Source of the DNA: Vitis vinifera
Lineage: Eukaryota; Streptophyta; Magnoliopsida; Vitales; Vitaceae
DNA length: 64,000 nt
Reading direction: 5' to 3'
NCBI RefSeq assembly: GCF_030704535.1
Contig: NC_081822.1
Location: 10,905,001 to 10,969,000 of the forward strand
The notes under the pieces are model-generated. The model saw only the letters and a program-made list of their open reading frames with translations, searched no databases and was not told the DNA's origin. Shown here one piece after another: positions 24,401 to 34,357 of this stretch (the first letter of the stretch is position 1; each line of letters begins with the position of its first letter). Position numbers and translations under genes: made by a program.

Positions 24401-26825
24401 TATATGAAAACTAATTTTTCAGAGAGTTTTTCATACATCTATCTGGAGGAATTTTTTCAAAACCTGAGTTGTACACATCTCGCTTACAGAATGCACCCAA
24501 AGCAAGATCTGGTTGTTGAATCCTGAAGGTAGACCATTGGTACCCTAGTGCACCGAGTTTATCTTCGAGGAGGATGGATGGTGGATCTATTTCAATGACA
24601 GTGTTTGTCACACCTCAATCGATAAGTTTTTCTTCTTATTAATTTTGTTCTTTGTTTGTATCTTTTGGGCTAATCATTTGTTTCCATACCCTTAAATCCA
24701 ATAGGAGTAATGCAATAATGTCGACAAACAATACATGCACACTAGATAGTTAATTTATTAATAAAAATGATCACTTCCAAGTTGAGTTTAAGTTATTGGA
24801 GATTTGGACCGACCTAATTAGGAGTCTGGTGATGTGTCTGTAGCACTAGTGTTCGAGATGGGGCCTCGTATAATTATTTCACGTAATTTACTTAATAATA
24901 AAAAAAAAATTGATATGTACCTCTGAGACCATGCTCATTAGTGCTCGTGCTAAGAGTTCAAATTGGTAGCAACTCTCATCTGCAGCGGGATCTGGAGATC
25001 TCCTACCCATGAATGACAATACCATGCGTCCTTTGGGAACTATCTCTTCCGATCGTGACTTGAGAAATAGTGAGAAGTCCTTCTGGAATTGAATCAAGTA
25101 TGCTTCCAGAACGCAAAGCGGGCTTGTCTTTGATATATAAATCTTTCCCCTGTTGTGTGTGGTGGCCTTGCTGTCCAAACCAAGTGGAACCTACATACAT
25201 TCATGGATTAATTCTTTGTTAGCATTGTCGCATACTCAAGTTTAAATTGTACATTATATGGCTTCACAATCCGAATAAAGCGCCCCATCATCCACTAATT
25301 AAAATGGCACACCATCCTAAAAGATCACTTGGTGCATGCCAAAAACAAAAAGCAATTGATATTTTAGGGCAAAATGTAGTGATTGTGATTGTGACTAAAG
25401 TAGCGACTAATAAAAGGGCACCCATTTATGGTCACATTATTTAGCAGCCCTATTCTTGTGAACACGAACCAAACCGTGTTCACAAGAACACGAATTAAAT
25501 ATCATTCTTAAATAAACAAACCAATTGTCATGTTCTTGAGAACATTACTACATATAACTGAAAGGGGATCATCTCTATTATAAGAAGTTATTATTCGCTC
25601 CAATAGGAGAATGACACATGAACTCTTCATAAATATAAATATCAAAGAAGGTTTAAGGAAAAGACAATAAAAAATTAGTGTACTTACAATGACATTTCTT
25701 AACCAAATCATGCACACACATGAGTACAAAATAAAAAAACATGATATTTTTAATATGGTTTTACTATCAATATGATCTCTACATCTACAAAGCACATCAA
25801 CACTAAAACATACATTAATCAAATGAAAGAGAAAGAGTTCATAGTACAATGATGAAGCTCTCACAAGCTCTCTCAATTGCAACTATGTATTCTAAACAAA
25901 ATTCTAACAACCTAACAATATTAAATATACAATAAGGACAAACTCGTTATTCATCATATAAAAAAAATTTCTCTACTCAACCCCGGCATCCCAAGTCAAG
26001 AGCAACAAAAGTTATTCACACTTTACAATCCAACAACATGACAGTAAGGGCATGATGCCAACATTGAAGACACTTACGCAACAATATTGCTTTTATTCCA
26101 ATCCAATGAAATGGCCACATTAACAAACCTGAGAGAGCCAATGAAGGCTGGAAGAGGAGTGCACAAAGTGCATACTCTTGGTTGGGAACAGCCTCCCATA
26201 AAATGAACCAGGCATCCCAACTATAAAACATGGCCCGAATCCTGAACCCTTTTCTTCCTTCAATTTGGTGTAAAAAGCTGGGAGTGAGCCAAATACATTA
26301 TTGAAGTCATTGGTGGTAAGATCGTTCAAGTACACCCTAAACTCCGGTGATGAACCACAGCCCTGCAGGCACCATTTGGCATATATGACGTTCAATATCT
26401 CTGATATCACCAATAAGGTGTTGGGTCCAGATGAGCATCCCAAATCCCCAATGCCTATGCTGTCTGCAGACAAGTGGTTGCTCAACATGTCTAGTATAGC
26501 TTCCTCAGTTATGCGCTTCCCAGCAGATATAATGTTGCTCTACAAAAGGGAAAACATTTTCTCTTCCAATTGATTAAACATTTATGTCGTGTCTACTTAC
26601 CTTCCACATTCTAGCATTAAAAGAATCGATCTCAAAAAATGAAAGGAATCGATCTTTGATAAACACACGGGACAGTAAAGCAATTAATGAGAAGAACGTA
26701 ACATATGATAGATTCATAGAATACATAATAGTATAAGAATGGAACTCCACCTGAACCGACGAGTTCTTCGCATAACTGGTCTCCCCAGATCCGCCGTTCA
26801 TGTGAAGCTTTTGCATCACTTCCAT
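18456..26825 (-). CDS. SABATH carboxyl methyltransferase (SABATH-1)
   Basis: SAM-dependent methyltransferase that would methylate the carboxyl of a small acid such as jasmonate, salicylate or benzoate. Four exons (26751-26825, 26129-26539, 24921-25190, 18456-18836), all phase 0 with GT-AG ends, give 378 residues, normal for the family. It starts [21 protein letters not shown]. Visible motifs are Gln25, the SAM loop [19 protein letters not shown] and the pocket [12 protein letters not shown]. Where known salicylate enzymes have Tyr and Met it has Ser and His, which favours a jasmonate-type pocket. The usual pocket Trp of exon 3 (YQWELLA in its neighbours) is Phe (YQFELLA), and the C-terminal KYINLVISL is KYIVLVISL, so its substrate may differ. 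Intron 3 (18837-24920) holds an antisense Copia element. The reading frame is intact. Confidence 0.85.
18888..19468 (+). repeat. 5' LTR of the Copia element
   Basis: 581 bp from TGTTGGAGTTGTAGG to ACCCTTAAATCCAACA. A TATA-like CTATAAAAAC lies near 19130-19139. The copy at 24118-24703 is colinear but visibly diverged by substitutions and small indels. Confidence 0.85.
21133..21339. mobile_element. MITE nested in the Copia element
   Basis: A 207-bp element with inverted ends GGTGGTGTTTGTTTTTT and AAAAAACAAACACTACC, flanked by TAA on both sides (21130-21132 and 21340-21342). Inner sequence is also palindromic (CATCATCCAACATAA near 21212, TTATGTTGGATGATG near 21262). It interrupts the Copia integrase region, so it inserted after the Copia element. 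TAA flanks suit PIF/Harbinger (Tourist-like) elements. Confidence 0.8.
24118..24703 (+). repeat. 3' LTR of the Copia element
   Basis: 586 bp, colinear with the 5' LTR. It has decayed ends (TATGGGG for TGTTGGA, TCCAATA for TCCAACA). A CTATAAAAGC promoter-like word lies near 24371-24380. Confidence 0.8.
25453..25488. repeat. Perfect 14-bp inverted repeat in SABATH-1 intron 2
   Basis: TTCTTGTGAACACG (25453-25466) and its exact reverse complement (25475-25488) are separated by the 8-base loop AACCAAAC. On either strand this folds into a perfect hairpin. Confidence 0.85.
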
Positions 26826-29658
26826 CTCTGTCCACGCCCTAAAAACTCCGGTGAATAATAGGGAATGCTGATGCTATATCGTAACTTACACCACGTGGTT
26901 CTGCCATACCAAGATAATAATTTTAAAATGATTTCTAAACCGTGCATGCACGACAACAACCAATCAATGGTATAAAATGTAATATCATTTTTATATTTCG
27001 ATTTTTTATCTCTTTCCATGTTCCACCGTGCATGATTCATTCATATTAACAAAATAATTCTTTATATGGGTCCAATTCAATCATATATGGTCCTCTATAT
27101 CAAGATCTAACAAAAATATTTATGCTGTAAATTATTTTGCAACCTGTGAAAAATTGAAAATAAACTGACTCTAGTTTCTAGGGAAATTGATCTTTTTCCT
27201 GCTTTTGGCCACAATTTGCCATATGAAATGGCACCTAATCGGCTACTAACTGATTACAAAATCTCAGGCAAGCAGACATGACTTGGTCCCTAGGCCCTAG
27301 TTATCAGTTTATGTGCATTAGCTTTTCAAGATTTGAATCACATGGTGCCATGGGATGCACGTTACCGGCTATTAATGGGTAATTAATTACGTACAAATCT
27401 CATATCAACCCTACATGACTGTCGGTCCCTACCTCCTACCAGTTTATATATGTTCAACATTATCTTTGTAAGATTTGAAATCACATGGTCAGCTGACTCC
27501 GAATCGCAAAAAATCAATCCGTTTTTAAAATATATTCTTAAATGATTATTTGTCAAAGTACTTTTTGTTCTAAAAGCAGAGAAGTGCTTAAAAAAAATAC
27601 AGTTTTCAAACAGCTGGTAGGGCTCTCTGCCTCTCTCACACATCAAACCATAGGGTCTGATTCATGGGTCGACGTCACCAAGGTCACTATGGTTTTTACC
27701 AAATAGAAATTAACCAATATCCTAAAGCACTCACAAGAATCTATACATTGTGGATTGGGTCATTATTCCGAGTGATGGAGCCATGTGTTCCACTTCCCAG
27801 AACAGTTGCTCAATTATGTTGAGTGGAGTGGGCAGGGCTTGTACGTCATGTGTTTTAGTTTGAGCGATGAAGACAAGGGGGACGTGTCATCATAATTGGA
27901 CTTCATTTAAATTTCAAAATCCCTTTGGAAGAAATTACATAATAAGTACAACCAGTAGTTACAGTGCTTTTTAGACTTGATAAGCCTATATTTGGTGTCA
28001 AGGCTCAAATTTCAATTTGCTACCGCCAAGATTCGATCCAGGCATAAGGCTTTGGGTTTAAGTTTGGTACCACTAAATCATCTTTTCTTTTGTTACTATA
28101 TATACATAATAAATATCTTAAAGTTCATTATTGAAAAATAATATGTTATTTCAAAATTTAATTAATTAATTAATTAATATATAAAATCCACCATTATAAT
28201 TTTTTTAACAAGTATTTTTTAATATCATTTATATGATAATTAAATATAAAAAATATAAATATTAAAAATTCAAATATGCATTATCATTTATTTTACATTA
28301 TTGAATATTTGAATAAAATAAATTATAATTTTAATATTAAATGTATCATCATTTTCTCATTAATCTTATTTTTAAAAATGACTATCACTTCACTTTTAAA
28401 TTTTTTACATTTATCCTTTTAGTTTTGAATGTTTTTATTTCAAAATATTAAAAATATAAATTTATTCAAAAAATACTAAAATATAAAATAATAATAATAA
28501 TTAAGTTCAAGTATTTTATAAATTAAAATTAATTTGATCATATAAATAATAGATTATTAATACTCATATAGCTTTACTTACCGATATTTTTTTTTAACTA
28601 TATCTATATCAATTACATTTTAAAAAAAATAATTTTAATATATATGTTTTATTTATTTTATCATTTTTTTTAGTTTTTTTAAATATTCTCATAAATTTTA
28701 AATAATTTTTATCTGATATTTTTATTATAATATTCATATTTCTCTAAATTTTTTTATATATTTATAAAACCAATAGCGAATATTCGTGTTAATCACTATT
28801 TCAAACTTGAGCTAAAACTCATGTCCACCTTGGACCACTCCACCTACCCAATCAATTCATTGAGCTAAAACTCATGTCCCACCTTGGACCTGGATCACTC
28901 CACCTACCCAATCAATTCATTGTGTTTTATTTTTTTGCGCACTCGAAAAATATCAAGCCATGACAAGACAACAAAAAGGTCACAGGCCATAGAAAATAAT
29001 GTAATCATTTAATCTCCAATAAATATACAAGCCCAAATCAACAAAGCCAGTAAACAGTATCCAAAGCACAATGAACAAAACCAAGTCTCCAAGCAATGTA
29101 CTGTGAAGATTTAACGGAAGATAGAAAGAAAGACCTACCGCTTTTGAAATGATAGTGGAAAGAATGGGTGTCGTAGTGGAGAGATGGCGTCAGTGCCACC
29201 GGCGTTGAAGCGAAAATAGCCACTTGTGGTGAACTTCACAATGGATGGTGATGGCGGTGCTCACAGTGGGGTGATGACATGGGAGCCGTGGGTATGGTGT
29301 GAAAAAGAGAGAGATAAGATATGGCCGGAGGGGGGAACGCCGGTTTCGGAAAGGAGTGTCGGCCGACAGTGGAGTCGTCGGTGGTGAGAAGGGCCGCCGT
29401 CGTGGGTATGATGGTGTGGAGAGAGAAGAGAAATAGAGAGAGGGAAGAGAAAGGTGGCCTGTGGGTGTGAGGAAAAGAAGAAAAGAGAGAAAATGGGGAG
29501 GAAATGAGGGTGAGTGGAATTGTCGCGGGGATCAGAGAGAGAGAAGGAGGAGGGGGGTTTTAAATCTCCAACAAAGTATTTTTAAAAATAAATATAAATC
29601 TTAATTATAAAATCCAATTATATAAATCCTAAATAAAAAATCTAGTTGTATATGATTG
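26826..29658. other. Unit A intergenic DNA between SABATH-1 and the next SABATH gene
   Basis: No gene is recognised. The stretch is colinear with 39049-41789 in unit B. From about 28130 to 28780 it is extremely AT-rich with an ATTA run near 28160. A segment of about 57 bp (GAGCTAAAACTCATGTCC...CAATCAATTCATT) is tandemly doubled at about 28810-28921; unit B has only one partial copy. 29040-29570 is purine-rich and more GC-rich, with open frames on the minus strand that I cannot assign to any family. Confidence 0.5.
26892..26897. promoter_or_regulatory. G-box CACGTG upstream of SABATH-1
   Basis: A perfect palindromic G-box 67 bp upstream of the SABATH-1 ATG. G-boxes bind bHLH factors such as MYC2 in jasmonate responses, so this suits a JA-inducible promoter, though that is inference. 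The duplicated copy keeps the same box at 39115-39120, where it now fronts a pseudogene. Confidence 0.5.
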
Positions 29659-30730
29659 TGTAGACCCCCGAGGAGCTGGAGCTTTCTTTTATGATTATTT
29701 TTTGCTGTTTTTCTGACGGCCTCTCAAGTGGGCTGCTCTCGGGCGGCTGGGACGGGATACGGACATGGCTTGGGGAGGAAGCTAAAGAAAAACAGAGGAG
29801 AAAGAAGAGAGAGGGGGAGACTGAGAAAGAAGAGAGAGGGGGAGACTGAGAAAAAAAGGGGCGGGGGAAGGTTTTTTTTTAGAAGAGGCTTTCCAGGTAC
29901 GAACCCCATATTCACCATTGTCCCTGTTTGTTATTTTCTCTACTTTGTCTCTAGATATTATTGTTTGTTTCATATCAGGCCATATTGTTAGCTTTCCTTG
30001 ATCTCTACCATGGATTTGTGATCATTATTTTATCATCTTTCCCTCTTGGTTTTGTTGAAGAGCAAGCCGACTCTGTTTTTAGCTTCACTATGAAATATCT
30101 CAGCATTCACTCCCATATTTTTGTATGAACCTATGGTCTTTCAATCCGTTAGCAAGCTTGTTGAATGAAGCATGAAACGGGTTTTGCACGTTTTTTTATT
30201 TATTTATTTTATTATTCCCATTTTTGGTACTCTGTTCTTGCCGTTTCCTCTGTTATTGGAGGTGCAAATGTCCCTGCAATGAATGATCTTTTGGCACCAT
30301 TTGAGATTGTTTTTGGAAGATGAGATACCCAATGGTGATTTTTCTATTGACGGTGAGCACGGTCACTACGCAGTTGGAATAGATATTGTAAGGTTACCCA
30401 ACCAAGGAAGACGCAAAGGAGACTTATTTTTAACGGGACATGATGTCGCTCCTCTTTATTGTTATGCTGGGAATAACAGGGTCCAAATGAAGATCCCAAG
30501 GGTATTATGTGCTGATGGTATTTGTGTTTTTATGCTCAGTTTGTTGTTGGCATTCCCTGCTTGCACGTGATGCATGCATGCATGGCCATATGGAACATTT
30601 CATCTTCCATCTTCTCAAGAACCCATCATTCATACCCATTTCATAATTCCTATTCACCATTTTCCCATCACCTTCATATCTATATTCCTATTACTCATAT
30701 TATATGTTCCACCGCTTCTCGTTTTATATC

Positions 30731-30960
30731 ACTCATCCCATGCATGCACCCATAGCCATCAAACCCATTGTTTCATACCCATTTTCCTTCCCATCACCCT
30801 TTCTCTCACTAGCTCGTTCCATATCACTCATCCCATGCATGCACCCATAGCCATCAAACCCATTGTTTCCTACCCATTTTCCTTCCCATCACCCTTTCTC
30901 TCACTAGCTCGTTCCATATCACTCATCCCATGCATGCACCCATAGCCATCACCCTTCATA
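30731..30960. repeat. 95-bp tandem repeat inside the solo LTR
   Basis: About 2.4 units of 95 bp, starting at 30731, 30826 and 30921. Each has ACTCATCCCATGCATGCACC, so each carries a CATGCATG palindrome. The following 120 bp contain more CCCATGC-type words. Confidence 0.85.
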
Positions 30961-31719
30961 CCCATGCAAACCATCCATTTTCATACCCGGCTACCCACCA
31001 TACCCATGCTATGCTCATCTCCATAGGAATCCCAAAGCCACCCACCTACATGCATGGGAATCGTGCATGCATGGCCACCCCCCATGGTTGCCATTCATCA
31101 ACACATACCCATGCTAACCTCCATACCCGTATCCTCCATGCCCTCATGTATATCACCACCCTCCCATGCATAACTATCCTCCACTTACCCATTTTTCTTC
31201 TTCTTACCACATTTCTCTCTCTACACCACCACCACTACCAAACCCTCATTTTCTCACTAACTAACTCCCTTTCTACTCCCTACCCGGTTATCTCTCTACA
31301 CCACATACCCATTTTCCAAATACCCATCAACCCACCTTTCTTGGCCCACTTCCAAAGCCCACTAAACTTATTTTCTTGCACAATGGATTGGAGAAGCCCA
31401 AGGCCCGTGAGTGCATTTTGAAGGTTTGAAGGCCTTTCTCCATCTTAGGGTCATCTCAAAGTGCATTTTGAAGCCCAGGCCCATGAGCATCATTTTAAAT
31501 TTTCTCTCCACCTTGGCCCATTCCTAAATGCTCCCATTCACCCTTGGCCCATTTCCAAAGCCCTCAAATTTTAAAAGTTGATTTATGGAAATCTAGCACC
31601 CAAATAATTTTATCTTACAAATTTTCATCTTTAAATAATCCTTTAAAAATTCCGATTCTAAATTTAATTTCTAATTTCAAAAATTTCACTATTTACGTTC
31701 ATCTATTTAATTATTGTTT

Positions 31720-31761
<42 letters not shown>

Positions 31762-31929
31762 CACTTATTTATTTATTTTTTATTATTATTATCATTTTAC
31801 CTATTTATTTTTAAAAAAAAATTACACATTCAAATAATTTCCAATATTTAAATTTTTTATAATTTAACTTTCATAGTTTCTACTTCCTAAATAATTTCCA
31901 AAATTATGCTCTCTTTCGAATCTAATCCC

Positions 31930-32300
31930 TAAAATCCCAATTCTTAAATTTAAATTTTCAAAACTCCAATACTTAAATAATTTACTAATTGCTTTCAAAT
32001 TTAATTCCCAAAATCCCAATTTCTAAATTTAATTTTCAAAACTCCAATTCTCAAACAATTTACTAATTTCTTTCAAATTTAATTTCCAAAATTCCTTAAA
32101 TTTAAATTTTCAAAACTTCAATCCTTAAATAATTTACTAATTGCTTTCAAATTTAATTCCCAAAATTCCAATTTCTAAATTTAATTTTCAAAACTCCAAT
32201 TTTCAAACAATTTACTAACTTCTTTCAAATTTAATTTCCAAAATTCCAATTCTTAAATTCAATTCCCAAGACTCCAATTTTCAAATAAATTTCAAGAAAA
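31930..32300. repeat. Imperfect AT-rich repeats inside the solo LTR
   Basis: A roughly 110-125 bp motif containing TTCAAATTTAATT and TTTTCAAAACTCCAAT recurs imperfectly about three times. This is low-complexity internal LTR sequence without coding capacity. Confidence 0.6.
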
Positions 32301-33013
32301 TCTAGTTTTCTTTCCAATAGTCTTAATTCCATTCTGGTCTTCAAACAATCTTCTGCTCCTCTTGTTTTTAATAAGCGTGAATGCAATTTTCATAATTCCT
32401 AAATAATGGAATTTGTGATATTAATTCATGCAAGATTAATCGGGTTTTGGTGGGGGCCTCACGTACATGATCTTATGATCTATTGATTGATTGACTTGGT
32501 TATCATACATGATTTATTTATCCTGCTCTCCGACATGCATGCTATTATTTCTTAATTGTGCACTAACCTCTCTCTTGATAGCGCATGGTGGCTCGTCGCC
32601 CAGGTACGCACCTACTTTCACTCTGGTAATTGTCCAAGCATATTTTGATTCTCACGTGTGCATGATTTATTCTGGGTACTCATCGATCTACTCGTCCTGC
32701 TATGATTGCCTCATTTTATTAGTAGAGACCCGTTTTTAGAGACTTAGAAGGGTGCTATGGTTTTTACCGTACCTTCCTAATAAGTAACCTAACCCCCGAA
32801 CCCGATCCCGTTTTTCACAGACCACCTCTTCCAAAGTAAGGAGTCACATTTAGGGTTTTTCTTTCTTATTTTGTTTACCCTTTAAAAATAAAACAAAAAT
32901 AAGTTGCGACTCCAAGTCATTTTCGAATAATCAATAAATCAATTTTTCAAATAAAATCGAGTTCGCCATCGAGTGGAAAACGCACGAGCCGAAAATATGG
33001 GGTCCACAGATTG

Positions 33014-34357
33014 CTAAATATCAAATGCACTCTAATATATAAAGGAAATTTATTATTATTTTTAATTATCTTCTCAATGCACATACATGCTAATTTTCAC
33101 TTTCAAATTAAAATTAGACTAAAATATTTTTGAAGTTTGGTATGATTTTATTTTTTTATTTTTCTAAAAAAGGGTTGGACTTTTGTTTTGATTTTCAAAA
33201 TAGTTTTTTTATTCTTAGAAAAGGAAAATAATTTTGTAAACTTGTAAAAAATAAAGTCAAACAATAGGCCTTTTTATAAATAAATAAATAAAAATCTTTG
33301 ATCATTTTTAAAAATTATTGTATAGATGAGCTAAAAAGTACATAAATAAACCACTTTTCTTCTTTTAAGTCTCTATTTATTGTAAGTCACTTGTAATAAT
33401 AAAAAGTTAAAATTTAATAAAAGTGTTCTACATTATTAAAACTTAAAAAAATGAATTTTCTAAAATAAGATTAAAAAAAACATATCTATTCCATTTGAAT
33501 TGCTCTCTACCTATTTTATCATAGCATGTTACAAATTAATTAGGTAATGGTGAAAAATTGCTAAAGAGTACTTATTTTACTATAATTTTCTTCTATTTAA
33601 ATTTTTATTTTTGATATTATTTAATAATAAATATAATGAAATTAATGATCATATATATTGACATTTAGTTTTCTTATTTAACTTAAAATAATTGGTCATA
33701 TTCCTTTTTTTTTAATTCCCCTATTTTTTTATTATTTATTTTGTAGTTCAACTACTAAATAAAATTTATGAATAAATCATTGTTGAATATATAAAATGTT
33801 ACTCCTATATCATAATATTTTTTTTCTCTTTGTTTTTTAGACTTGAAATTAAGTCGTATAATAAATTAATAAATTTTATACAAAATATATATACATTTTT
33901 TTTTGTTTAAGTATATGATAGAATAATTGTCTTTCATTATCTACTAATTTCAATGATAAGATATCAAACGTAAATATATAAATATTCTTTATATATCACT
34001 ATTTCCAATTCATATGCAATCTTTTATTATTTTTATTTAAAATTTTCAATAATTATGGGTTAAGGTGCACAAACACACAAATAGATTGAACTCATTGAGA
34101 AGAGGGCCCATGGGTTTACCCTTCGGTTGGCCCATTGAGTTGAATAACTCTCTTTAATTATAGGCTTTTAGCCCATTAGGGTTGAGGTGGGTATATACCA
34201 TATTTTACAATTTTTCTGTTAAATAGTGATGCAAAGCATGGAAAATTACAAAAGAGAGGAGAGCAAAGGAAGAACTTCAATGGTAATACTAACGGAACAT
34301 CAAGAAATTTATTGTATGTTGATCACAAAGTACATGTACTCTAGCTTCTACATTTCA
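33014..34357. other. Unit A intergenic DNA, 3' flank of SABATH copy A
   Basis: Colinear with 41790-43134 in unit B apart from small indels. AT-rich, with no gene seen. A partly palindromic segment around 34085-34145 (GAACTCATTGAG...CATTGAGTTGAA) is present in both units. Confidence 0.45.

Larger units (their letters stand above)
18888..24703 (+). mobile_element. Copia LTR retrotransposon, degenerate, in SABATH-1 intron 3
   Basis: About 5.8 kb, lying opposite to the host gene. The LTRs are 18888-19468 and about 24118-24703 and begin TGTTGGA / end TCCAACA (3' copy TCCAATA). Internal order is gag, protease, integrase, reverse transcriptase, RNase H, the Copia order. The gag start is near 19487 with a CX2CX4HX4C zinc knuckle at 20225-20266. 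The protease motif is DFGA at 20387, with Phe replacing the usual Ser. The integrase-side segment WHGRLGH is followed by a stop at 21000. Reverse transcriptase YVDD lies at 22609-22620 and the RNase H part at about 23060-23580. Many in-frame stops and the clear divergence between its LTRs show it is old and inactive. No convincing 5-bp target duplication or tRNA primer site was found. Confidence 0.9.
29659..33008. mobile_element. 3.35-kb TG...CA insertion, probable solo LTR, unit A only
   Basis: The element begins TGTAGACCCC and ends GGGGTCCACA (terminal inverted repeat) and is flanked by the 5-bp direct repeat GATTG (29654-29658, 33009-33013). Unit B carries the empty site with a single GATTG at 41785-41789. 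That proves an insertion and its limits. No gag or pol motifs occur inside. The length, ends and 3' tail (ACGCACGAGCC near 32981) suit a long LTR of a Ty3/gypsy element left by LTR-LTR recombination; family assignment is inference. The strand is not certain, though the tail suggests plus. Open frames inside (about 30283-31421) are low-complexity and probably not genes. Confidence 0.85.

Noticed and set aside
30283-31421. A run of plus-strand open frames in the solo LTR (about 95, 123 and 163 codons)
   Set aside because: Low-complexity His/Pro/Ile/Ser-rich translations built from CCCAT and CATGC repeats, no domain, inside an element shown to be an insertion.
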